Shown here piece after piece: positions 7,830-15,378 of a stretch of DNA of 32,588 nt. Position numbers and translations under genes: made by a program. Source of the stretch: Clostridium sp. CAG:440 (GTDB lineage: Bacteria > Bacillota > Clostridia > TANB77 > CAG-508); NCBI GenBank assembly GCA_000437215.1, contig FR898647.1:1-32588 (forward strand). Reading direction: 5' to 3'. The stretch's first letter is position 1; each line of letters opens with the position of its first letter. Below the pieces are notes generated by a model. That model was given only the letters and a program-made list of their open reading frames with translations. It ran no database searches and was not told the origin of the DNA.

Positions 7830-8447
7830 TCAAGAAAAATATTTAATACCTGTTAAAAAAGCATTTTTATTCATTATTAATTTTCCATGTTCTAATAAAA
7901 TAGAATTGAAATTGTTATTTTTTTTAATATTGCCATTAGAGAATTCACTAATTATAGCTAATAATGTTTTTAAGTAAGGATAAGATAAATTAGGTTTAAT
8001 AAAAACTAAATAATATGTATTATTATAAAGATATAGTGAAATATTTTTTGCAATATTTGTTAAAGGGAAATTAGTATTGCTTAAAAATTCACACAAAACA
8101 CAAAAATCTTCAAAATTATTAAAAGAATATATTGGAAAATTCAAAAAATATTTTTTTTCTTTCTTTACAGCCTTTAAAATCTTTTTATTATTTTGGTTTT
8201 CTAAATATTTAGTAATTGTAAAAACAAACACATCATCTAAAGAAGAAAATGCTTCAATAAGAAGTTTGTAACCTTTAGTTTTAAAGCCAAATTCTTTTTC
8301 TGCTTTATCCAAAATATCAATAAAAAAATTTTTAGATTTAATATTATCAATCATAAAATCATGTAAATTAATAATATTATTATTATTCATTTCTTCTATC
8401 TTAAGTATAATTCTTATTTTATTTTCTGTAAGTTTTTCTATTTTCAT
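7830..8447 (-). CDS. MecA-like adaptor protein
   Basis: A 205-residue protein resembling the MecA adaptors that deliver substrates to the ClpC-ClpP protease. The N-terminus MKIEKLTENKIRIIL matches the MecA start pattern. The C-terminus (YNNTYYLVFIKP... ISEFSNG... LLEHGKLIMNKNAF) matches the ClpC-binding domain that ends 'EyGKlI...nA'. The central linker is short and Asn/Lys-rich. The ribosome site is weak: AAGG is about 15 bases before the ATG. The first ten codons lie inside the large palindrome 8419-8658, whose other arm carries a second inverted copy of them. Confidence 0.72.
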   Translation of the reverse strand: MKIEKLTENKIRIILKIEEMNNNNIINLHDFMIDNIKSKNFFIDILDKAEKEFGFKTKGYKLLIEAFSSLDDVFVFTITKYLENQNNKKILKAVKKEKKYFLNFPIYSFNNFEDFCVLCEFLSNTNFPLTNIAKNISLYLYNNTYYLVFIKPNLSYPYLKTLLAIISEFSNGNIKKNNNFNSILLEHGKLIMNKNAFLTGIKYFS

Positions 8448-8658
8448 AAGAAATAACCAATCCTTTCTTGAAAATTAGACACTGGGACGGGGATTATGTC
8501 TTAGGGTTTACAGGGTTAAAATTGTTATGGGGAAAAAATTTGCTAGAATTTGCAGTTTTAATCCTGTAAACCCTAAGACATAATCCCCGTCCCAGTGTCT
8601 AATTTTCAAGAAAGGATTGGTTATTTCTTATGAAAATAGAAAAACTTACAGAAAATAA
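8419..8658. repeat. Giant palindrome: 103-bp inverted arms, 34-bp centre
   Basis: Arm 8419-8521 is the reverse complement of 8556-8658 with one mismatch (8515/8562). The centre 8522-8555 is unpaired. The inner part of the arms is unusually GC-rich (8478-8500 contains GGGACGGGG, bordered by GACA/TGTC) and looks like a small mobile hairpin or MITE-like sequence. The outer part is host sequence: the mecA leader and the first ten codons of mecA. So the palindrome includes an inverted duplication of a gene start, not just an inserted element. Confidence 0.9.
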
Positions 8659-8719
8659 TACTACTAATAGTATTATATTTAAAGGAACAATTTTTGGTAA
8701 TTGTTTTTGCGAAAAATAA
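8630..8719 (+). other. Chimeric mini-ORF: duplicated mecA start fused to unrelated codons
   Basis: The right arm of the palindrome carries a rightward ATG with MKIEKLTEN identical to the mecA N-terminus. It then runs into 20 unrelated codons to a TAA at 8717. Most likely an untranslated by-product of the inverted duplication. From 8659 to 8729 I see no other feature. Confidence 0.5.
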
Positions 8720-8729
8720 ATCAATATAC

Positions 8730-8758
8730 TTGAAAAATTTGTTAAATGAATATATAAT
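8730..8758 (+). promoter_or_regulatory. Strong promoter for the DUF4321-radC-mre-minC operon
   Basis: TTGAAA (8730-8735), a 17-base spacer and a perfect TATAAT (8753-8758). It is the only clear promoter before the seven-gene run that ends at 15042. Confidence 0.75.
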
Positions 8759-8788
8759 ACGGATGTAGTAAAAAATGGAATATCCGTA
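8758..8788 (+). promoter_or_regulatory. Inverted repeat at the operon start (possible operator)
   Basis: TACGGAT (8758-8764) and ATCCGTA (8782-8788), 17 bases apart. The left half overlaps the end of the -10 box and the expected transcript start. A DNA-binding repressor site fits better than an RNA hairpin because the left half is mostly upstream of the transcript. Confidence 0.4.
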
Positions 8789-8809
8789 AGGAAAAGTTGG
8801 AGGTATAAT

Positions 8810-9067
8810 ATGGCAACAAAAGACAAAAATATATGGATTTTATTTATATTTATTTTATCTGGATTAGTAGTTGGTGGATTACTTGGAGATTTGGCACAAA
8901 AAGTAAGCTGGCTTAGTTGGATGGGATTTGGACAACAATTTGGATTGGAAAGTCCACTAGTATTGGATTTAAGTATTGTAAAAATAACATTTGCACTAAT
9001 GTTTAAAATAAATATAGCAAGTATAATTGGTTTGGCAATTGCAATTTTCATATATAGAAAAGTTTAG
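8810..9067 (+). CDS. DUF4321 family small membrane protein
   Basis: An 85-residue protein with two predicted transmembrane helices (about 9-29 and 60-82) and a middle extracellular or loop segment (WLSWMGFGQQFGLESP). The pattern and its place before radC and mreB match DUF4321 proteins found at this locus in many Clostridia; function unknown. GGAGGT lies 5 bases before the ATG. First gene of the operon, so it is made with the cell-shape proteins. Confidence 0.75.
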   Translation: MATKDKNIWILFIFILSGLVVGGLLGDLAQKVSWLSWMGFGQQFGLESPLVLDLSIVKITFALMFKINIASIIGLAIAIFIYRKV

Positions 9068-9111
9068 TAATAAAATAGGGGCTAATAATAAACAAGAAGG
9101 GATTGTAAATT

Positions 9112-9819
9112 TTGACAATAAAAATAAAAGAATTACCATCTGCAGAAAGACCATATGAAAAACTAGAATTATATGGAGAAAAGAATCTGTCAAATGCAGA
9201 ATTATTAGCTATAATAATAAAATCTGGAACCAAAGAAGAAACATCAGTACAATTAGCTCAAAAAATATTAAAATTAAATGAAAATGCCAAAGAAGATAAT
9301 CTTAATTTTTTAAGAAATATTAGTATTGAAGAATTAATGCAAATAAAAGGGATTGGTAAGGTAAAGGCAATACAATTAAAGGCTGTTTGTGAGTTAGGTG
9401 TTAGGATGTCAAAACCATCTAATTACAAAAAAATAAAAATTAAATCACCTGCTGATATTGCAAAAATTTTAATGAATGAATTAAGATATGAGAAAAAAGA
9501 AATAGTAAAATTAATTATATTAAATAATAAAAATGAAATACAAAAAATTTTAAATGTTGCAATAGGTGGAAGTAATTTTGCAAATTTTTGTGTTACAGAA
9601 ATTTTAGGCGAAGCAGTAAAAATGAAAGCACCAAAAATTATTTTAATACATAATCATCCATCTGGAGATTCTAAGCCTAGTAAAAACGATATTGAAATAA
9701 CTGCAAAATTATATGATGCTGCGAATATGGTAGGAGTAGAACTATTAGACCATCTTGTTATTGGAAATATGGAATACACAAGTATTATGGGGGAAATTGC
9801 AAAAAAATTGAATAATTAA
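9112..9819 (+). CDS. radC: RadC family JAB/MPN-domain protein
   Basis: A 235-residue UPF0758 protein. An N-terminal helix-hairpin-helix region (LMQIKGIGKVKAIQLKAV) is followed by a JAMM metalloprotease-like domain with the HNHPSGDSKPSKND motif, which supplies two histidines, a serine and an aspartate for a metal. Despite the name, RadC is not established as a repair protein and its reaction is unknown. The start is TTG at 9112; the AAGGGA upstream is a little far (about 11 bases), and no better start keeps the conserved LPSAERPYEKL beginning. It sits between DUF4321 and mreB, as usual in Firmicutes. Confidence 0.92.
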   Translation: MTIKIKELPSAERPYEKLELYGEKNLSNAELLAIIIKSGTKEETSVQLAQKILKLNENAKEDNLNFLRNISIEELMQIKGIGKVKAIQLKAVCELGVRMSKPSNYKKIKIKSPADIAKILMNELRYEKKEIVKLIILNNKNEIQKILNVAIGGSNFANFCVTEILGEAVKMKAPKIILIHNHPSGDSKPSKNDIEITAKLYDAANMVGVELLDHLVIGNMEYTSIMGEIAKKLNN

Positions 9820-9854
9820 TTTTATAATATGCAAGTGAAAGGGAAAGGTTTTAA

Positions 9855-10887
9855 ATGAATTTTTTTAATTTTGGTTCAAAAGATATAGGAATAGATTTAG
9901 GAACAGCAAATATTTTAGTAACAATAAAAGGTAAAGGAATAATATTAAAAGAGCCATCAGTTGTTGCAATAGATACAACAACAGGAAATATTTTGGCAAC
10001 AGGAAATGAAGCAAAAGAAATGCTACGGTAGAACACCAGAACAAATAAAAGCAGTAAGACCATTAAAAGATGGTGTAATTGCTGATTTTACAGCAACACA
10101 GCTTATGTTAAAAAATATTATAAAAAAAGTAAGTGCAAGATATAATATAGGAAAACCAAAAGTTGTAGTAGGTGTTCCATCTGGTATTACAGAAGTAGAA
10201 GAAAGAGCTGTTGAAGAATCTGTATTACAAGCTGGTGCAAAAGAAGTATATTTAATTGAAGAGCCAATGGCAGCAGCAATTGGGTCAAATTTAGAAGTTG
10301 GGGAACCAAGTGGAAATATGATTGTAGATATTGGAGGAGGAACAACAGAGGTTGCTGTAATATCACTTGGAGGAATAGTTGTTAGTCATTCTATAAGAAT
10401 TGCAGGAGACGAATTAGATGAAGACATAGTAAATTATATAAAAAGAGAAACTAATCTTGCAATAGGAGAAACTACGGCTGAACAAATAAAAATGGAAATT
10501 GGTTGTGCAATGCCACTTATGACAAAAATGAGTATGGAAGTAAGAGGAAGAGATTTATCAAATGGATTGCCAAGAAATATAATAATAACATCAAGTCAAA
10601 TAGAAGAAGCAATGCAAGAATCAATTAAAAAAATTGTTGAAGTAATAAAAATTACATTAGAAAAAACTCCACCAGAACTTGCATCAGATATAATGGAAAA
10701 AGGAATATATTTAGCAGGTGGAGGAGCATTAATAAAAAATTTAGACAAACTAGTAAATAAGGAAACTGGAATGCCAGTATATATTGCAGAAGAACCATTA
10801 GAGTGTGTGGTAAGAGGAACAGGAAAAACAGTAGAAGATCTAGAGAGGTTAAAAAGCGTATTGATAAATGCTAGAAAAAGAAGATAA
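9855..10887 (+). CDS. mreB: Rod shape-determining protein MreB, needs one +1 frameshift
   Basis: Actin-like filament protein that directs lateral wall synthesis. Start ATG 9855 with AAAGG 6 bases upstream; the N-terminus has the phosphate-1 motif IGIDLGTANILV. In the conventional frame codon 58 is CGG, followed at once by TAG, leaving a 58-residue fragment. Skipping the C at 10026 gives EMLGRTPEQIKAVRPL, restoring the strictly conserved GRTP glycine and a 343-residue protein of normal length. Later motifs are intact: VPSGITEVEERAV, EEPMAAAIG, DIGGGTTEVAVISLGG and the adenosine motif AGGGALI. The gene is otherwise undamaged and heads an intact operon, which argues against a dead copy. mreB is usually essential in rods. 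Confidence 0.93.
10025..10031 (+). other. A-CGG-UAG +1 frameshift site in mreB
   Basis: Zero frame CTA CGG TAG; family frame CTA (C) GGT AGA giving Leu-Gly-Arg. The zero-frame stop follows the CGG codon directly. The extra base is C10026. Confidence 0.8.
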
Positions 10888-10907
10888 AGTAGGAAGGAAA
10901 TAAAAAA

Positions 10908-11720
10908 ATGTATAGAAACAAAAAAAGTGGAGCACTTGGAATAATTATAACAATAATAATATTAATATTGGTTGTAATATTTTCTAATAATGATAATAAT
11001 ACTTCATTTGTAGAAAATTTTGCAAGTAAGCTTGTAATGCCTATACAAAATGGATTAACCTATTTAAAAAATAAAATAAGTGGAAATGATACATTTTTTA
11101 CAGATATAAATGATTTAAAAAGTGAAAATGAAAAATTAAAGAGTAAAAATAAAGATTTAGAACAATCATTAAGAGAATTAGAAAATATAAAAACAGAAAA
11201 TGAAACACTAAAAGAATACTTAGGATTAACAGAGAAATATAGTGGTTATAAAACAATACCAGGAGATGTAATAAATAAAGATATAAGTAATTACTCAAAG
11301 ACAATTACATTAAATATTGGTTCAAAAGATGGGGTAAAAGTTGATATGACGGTTATTAGTGAAGAAGGACTAGTTGGACATGTTATATCTGTAACTGAAA
11401 GTACAGCAAAAGTACAAACAATATCTGATCCAGGAAGTTCAGTAAGTGCAATGATGAGCACTACAAAAGATAGCATAGTATGTAAAGGTACATTAGAAAA
11501 TAAATCAATGTTAAAAGCAATGTATATTCCAACTGAAGCAAGTGTTATACAAGGAGATACAATTCAAACATCAGGACTTGGTGGAATATATCCAAAAGGT
11601 ATAAAAATTGGAACAATAAAAAAAGTAGTAGATACAGAAAATTTAACAGATAGATATGCATTAGTTGAAACAGCAGTAGATTTCAACAAATTGAATAGTG
11701 TTTTAGTTATAAATCAATAA
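10908..11720 (+). CDS. mreC: Rod shape-determining protein MreC
   Basis: A 270-residue bitopic membrane protein that links MreB to the wall-synthesis enzymes outside. One N-terminal transmembrane helix (about 9-27), a coiled coil at about 66-105 (LKSENEKLKSKNKDLEQSLR...), then the beta-rich MreC core with the usual GLVGHVISV and TSGLGGIYPKGI motifs. Starts 20 bases after mreB, with AGGAAGGAA upstream. Length and domain order are normal, and no in-frame CGG is present. Confidence 0.95.
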   Translation: MYRNKKSGALGIIITIIILILVVIFSNNDNNTSFVENFASKLVMPIQNGLTYLKNKISGNDTFFTDINDLKSENEKLKSKNKDLEQSLRELENIKTENETLKEYLGLTEKYSGYKTIPGDVINKDISNYSKTITLNIGSKDGVKVDMTVISEEGLVGHVISVTESTAKVQTISDPGSSVSAMMSTTKDSIVCKGTLENKSMLKAMYIPTEASVIQGDTIQTSGLGGIYPKGIKIGTIKKVVDTENLTDRYALVETAVDFNKLNSVLVINQ

Positions 11721-11735
11721 ATGGAGGTAAATTAA

Positions 11736-12269
11736 TTGAAAAGATTTCTTATAAATTTTAGTTTAATAATAACAGCATTAATTATATATTTTTTACAAGA
11801 AAACTTTTTTAATTGGTTTACAATTGCAGGAGTAATGCCAAATTTATTTGTAATATTAGTTTTATTTATAGGATTATTTACAAACAAGAATAAAGGAACA
11901 ATTTATGGTTTAATTATAGGAATGTTTTTAGACTTTTTTGTAGGAAGCAAGCTTGGAATATATACAATAACATTAGGGCTTGTTGGATTAGTGGCTGGAA
12001 TATTTGATAAAAATTTTTCTAAAGATAGTAGAATGACAATAATGTTAATGGTAGCAGGAATAACGGCTAGCTATGAAATAATAATATATTTTTTAAATTA
12101 CTTTATTTTAAATGGAAATTTAGAGATATTAGAATTCTTAAAAATATTATTAATAGAGATTATCTACAATATTATAATAACAATTATAATATATCCGTTA
12201 ATAAAAAAATTTGGTTACTATATAGAAAATGAATACAAAGGAAATAAAATTTTAACAAGATATTTTTAA
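11736..12269 (+). CDS. mreD: Rod shape-determining protein MreD
   Basis: A 177-residue, very hydrophobic protein with five or six membrane helices. It completes MreBCD, which holds the elongation machinery in the membrane. TTG start at 11736, 7 bases after GGAGGT, and 15 bases after mreC. The GLIIGMFLDFFVGSKLGIYT segment is typical of MreD. Translation is probably coupled to mreC. Confidence 0.9.
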   Translation: MKRFLINFSLIITALIIYFLQENFFNWFTIAGVMPNLFVILVLFIGLFTNKNKGTIYGLIIGMFLDFFVGSKLGIYTITLGLVGLVAGIFDKNFSKDSRMTIMLMVAGITASYEIIIYFLNYFILNGNLEILEFLKILLIEIIYNIIITIIIYPLIKKFGYYIENEYKGNKILTRYF

Positions 12270-12305
12270 AATTAAAATTAGAAAGAAAAATAAGGAGTTA
12301 AAAAA

Positions 12306-14410
12306 TTGGCTAAAAAAATAATTAGTAAAAATAATATAAATTTAAGATTTAATATAGCAACTGTTTTAACATATATAATACGGAATAGTATTAATAGCTC
12401 AATTATTTAACCTTCAAGTAGTTCATGGAGAAGAATATAGAAAACAGTCTAATACTAGATTAACAAGAGAAAGCACATTAGAAGCTGCAAGAGGAAAAAT
12501 ATTAGATAGAACAGGAAGCGTTTTAGTAACTTCAGAAACAACATTTGCATTAGAAATTTATAAAAGTAAAGTTGATTCAGACACTTTAAATAATGCAATG
12601 CTAAATATAGTAAATACACTACAAAAACATAATAAAGAAGTACCAGATTCATTTCCTATACAAATTAATCCATTTAAATATACAATAGAAGGAGAGGCTT
12701 TAGATAATTGGCAAGAAAAAAACAACATATCTAAAGGAAAAACAGCAGAGCAAGTTTTTTATGAATTTAAAGAAAAATATGAAATAAAAAATGATAATTT
12801 GGAAGATACAAGAAAAATTATAGCTCTAAGGTATGAAATAGCCAAAACAGGTTATAGCAGCACAAGAGCCGTAAGGCTTGCAGATAATTTGTCAAGAGAA
12901 GCTGTTGCAGAATTTTGTGAGAATAGTGAAAAATTTCCAGGAATAAATATTGTTGTTGAACCCGTAAGAAAATACACATCTGGAACTGTTGCATCACACA
13001 TATTAGGATATGCTGGAAAAATTACAGGTGATGAATATAATGCAAAAAAAGATAAATATGATATAAATGATATAATAGGTAGAACAGGAATAGAAAGTGT
13101 ATTTGAGGAATATCTAAAAGGAAAAAATGGAACAAAACAAATTGATATGGGAGTTGATGGAACTTCATCTGGAGAATATGTAACAAAAGAAGCGGTTGCA
13201 GGTTCAAATATAGTTTTAACTATAGATGCAAATTTACAAAGAATAGTTGAAAATACTTTGGCATCAAATATTCAAAAAATAGCAAGTGGTGGATTTGGAA
13301 AAACATATGATGCACAGGCACGGAAGTGCTGTGGTTATGAATGTAAAAACTGGCGAGGTACTTGCTATGGCAAGCTATCCAGATTATGATCCAAGTAAAT
13401 TTGTTGGAGGAATAAGTACTAAAGATTGGAATGAATATAATAATAACCCAAATCATCCATTAGTAAATAAAGCAATGCAAGTTTCATATGCACCAGGATC
13501 AACGTTTAAAATGGTGACAGCAATTGCAGCATTAGAATCAAATGTTGTAAGTATTGATGAAAGAATAAATGATACAGGGGTGTATAAATTAGGAAACAGA
13601 ACATGGAACTGTTGGTATTATACAGACTATCATGTTGGACATGGAAGACTAAATGTATCTGATGCAATAAAACATTCATGTAACTATTATTTCTATGAAG
13701 TAGGAAATAGAATGGGAATAGATAATTTAGTAAAATTTGCAAAATATTTTGGACTAGGAAGTAAAACTGGAATAGAATTACCATCTGAAACAAAAGGAGT
13801 TCTTGCAAGTAAAGAAGTTAAGCAAGCAAGAGGAGAAACATGGGTTTCTGGTGATACATTAAATGCTTCAATTGGACAAGGCGATAATGAATTTAGTCCA
13901 TTGCAAATGGCAAAATATATAAGTACACTTGCAAATGGAGGAAACAAAGTTGATGTTTCAATAATAAAAACAATAATAAATGCAGATGGAACAGAGGTTC
14001 CAAAAAGCGAAATAAATAGTTTTGTAAATAGCAAGTTAGGGCTTACAGATGAACAAGATGATGGAACAACAATAAAAAAAGAATATTTGGCTGCTGTATT
14101 AGATGGTATGCAATCTGTTACTCAAGAAACTGGAGGTACTGCATACAATATATTTAAAAACTTTAGCATAAAAGTTGGTGGAAAAACAGGGTCTGCGGAA
14201 GCTCCTGGAAATAAAGTAAATGCGTGGTTTGTTGGATATGCGCCATTTGATGATCCAGAAATTGCAATTGTTGTAATGGTAGAAAACGGAGGGCATGGAA
14301 ATTATACAGCAGAGGTTGTAAGAGATATTATGGCAGAATATTTTGGAATTAATACACAAGATATAACAGAAAACATGCAAGAAAAACCATATACAGAAAT
14401 AATGCAATAA
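12306..14410 (+). CDS. mrdA: Penicillin-binding protein 2 (elongation transpeptidase), needs two +1 frameshifts
   Basis: Class B penicillin-binding protein that cross-links lateral wall peptidoglycan with MreBCD. TTG start at 12306, 8 bases after TAAGGAG. The conventional frame breaks twice, each time at an in-frame CGG preceded by A: C12381 inside the N-terminal membrane helix and C13321 at the start of the transpeptidase domain. Skipping both gives an unbroken 700-residue protein: membrane helix (about 14-33, TYIIGIVLIAQLF), dimerisation region (LEAARGKILDRTG), then the catalytic domain with Ser398 (STFK), Ser457 (SCN) and Lys626 (KTG). All active-site residues are intact and length is right. 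Two identical lesions in an otherwise perfect, normally essential gene suggest that cells read through them. Confidence 0.93.
12380..12384 (+). other. A-CGG-A +1 frameshift site 1 in mrdA
   Basis: Zero frame ATA CGG AAT; family frame ATA (C) GGA ATA, so glycine 26 in the membrane helix. Without a shift a TAA stop follows about 9 codons later. Extra base C12381. Confidence 0.78.
13320..13324 (+). other. A-CGG-A +1 frameshift site 2 in mrdA
   Basis: Zero frame GCA CGG AAG; family frame GCA (C) GGA AGT, so glycine 339 in QAGSAVVMNVKTGEVLAMAS. Without a shift the frame ends at 13389. Extra base C13321. Confidence 0.8.
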
Positions 14411-14430
14411 AATAGAAAGGATGTAAAAAA

Positions 14431-15042
14431 ATGAAAAATTGTATAAATATTAATTTAAAGAAAAATGAAATAGTTATAAAAATTAAAGAAGAGGCAAGTT
14501 ATGAAAACATTATAGACAGCCTAAAGAAAAAATTACCTGAACTAAAAAAACTATATAAAGATGATAAAACACCAATTAGAGTGTCTGGTAAAATATTAAA
14601 AAACAGGGAAATTGATGAATTACAAGATATGATAAAAAAAGTTATAGATGTAGAAATAGACTTTGATACACCTAAAGCACTTGGACTTGCAAGCATTAAA
14701 AAAACATTTGATCAAGAAATAGCAATTTCTGAAACAAAGTTTCATAGAGGTTCATTAAGATCAGGACAAAAAATGGAAGTTGAAGGAAGCATTGTAATTA
14801 TAGGAGATGTAAATTCAGGAGCAGAAATAATTGCATCTGACAATATTGTTGTTGTGGGTAATTTAAGAGGACTTGCACATGCCGGAGCAAAGGGAAATAA
14901 ACAAGCAATAATAGCAGCAGGAGTTTTTGATCCTGCTCAAGTTAGAATTGCAAACATTGTAAGGGAAATAGATAGAGAAGAAGAGCCATTACATAAGAAT
15001 GCTTATTTATATGTAGATTCAGATAAGATAATAATAGAGTAA
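14431..15042 (+). CDS. minC: Septum site-determining protein MinC
   Basis: A 203-residue inhibitor of FtsZ ring assembly. The N-terminal FtsZ-binding domain (about 1-95) is followed by the right-handed beta-helix domain with the RSGQ motif (LRSGQKMEVEGSIVIIGDVNSGAE) and the LRGLAHAGA segment that contacts MinD. Starts 20 bases after mrdA with AAAGGATG upstream. minD and minE, which normally follow, are absent here; the next gene is convergent and its stop is 3 bases away. No hairpin terminator is visible between them. Confidence 0.93.
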   Translation: MKNCININLKKNEIVIKIKEEASYENIIDSLKKKLPELKKLYKDDKTPIRVSGKILKNREIDELQDMIKKVIDVEIDFDTPKALGLASIKKTFDQEIAISETKFHRGSLRSGQKMEVEGSIVIIGDVNSGAEIIASDNIVVVGNLRGLAHAGAKGNKQAIIAAGVFDPAQVRIANIVREIDREEEPLHKNAYLYVDSDKIIIE

Positions 15043-15045
15043 TTT

Positions 15046-15378
15046 TTATGTAATTAATAATAAAACAAGACAAAGAAATAGCATTTCATCCTCAATTTTT
15101 TGTGTATATAAAAAAAACAATAAGCACAATATTAAAATATCATCTGAATATAAATTTAATCCCATAATACTAAATAAAGCTTGGCTATCATTTTTAGAGG
15201 TATTGTGGCTACTATGGTCATCTGGGTTCTTTTTAGAATTGTCAGTGTCTTTAGTACTACTAGCGTTATTACTAGTAGTACTTTTTTGTGCTTTAGACAT
15301 ATTTTGATAATATTTATATCTATTGTAATAATTATAGTGTTGAAAATAAGGCATGTTAAAAAAAGGAAAACTAGGCAT
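15046..15378 (-). CDS. Unknown small protein with C-terminal hydrophobic pair of helices
   Basis: 110 residues from the ATG at 15378, chosen because AGAAGGA lies 8 bases upstream; an in-frame ATG at 15399 has no such site. The N-terminus is aromatic-rich (PSFPFFNMPYFQHYNYYNRYKYY), the middle is a Ser/Asn/Asp-rich linker, and the C-terminus is hydrophobic (DDILILCLLFFLYTQKIEDEMLFLCLVLLL). Tails of the 'DDLLLI.LLFFLY.E...DE.LF' type recur in short clostridial proteins of unknown function, from memory. Its start overlaps the stop of the upstream gene by 8 bases (ATGCCTAG), so translation is coupled. No function is claimed. Confidence 0.65.
   Translation of the reverse strand: MPSFPFFNMPYFQHYNYYNRYKYYQNMSKAQKSTTSNNASSTKDTDNSKKNPDDHSSHNTSKNDSQALFSIMGLNLYSDDILILCLLFFLYTQKIEDEMLFLCLVLLLIT

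Noticed and set aside
8599..9051. 150-residue minus-strand reading frame
   Set aside because: It lies antisense to the DUF4321 gene and the palindrome, has no ribosome site and resembles nothing; it is a shadow frame.
3005..13324. Plain random sequencing or assembly error as the cause of all four frame breaks
   Set aside because: Not fully excluded, but random indels would vary in base, context and codon phase. All four are an inserted C at A|GGN in the same phase, and none occurs in about 15 kb of surface-protein coding sequence. A motif-specific error remains possible and is named as the main alternative.
9855..14410. mreB and mrdA as decayed pseudogenes
   Set aside because: Apart from the identical single-base insertions, all catalytic motifs, ribosome sites and gene spacings are intact, and no other nonsense or deletion is seen.
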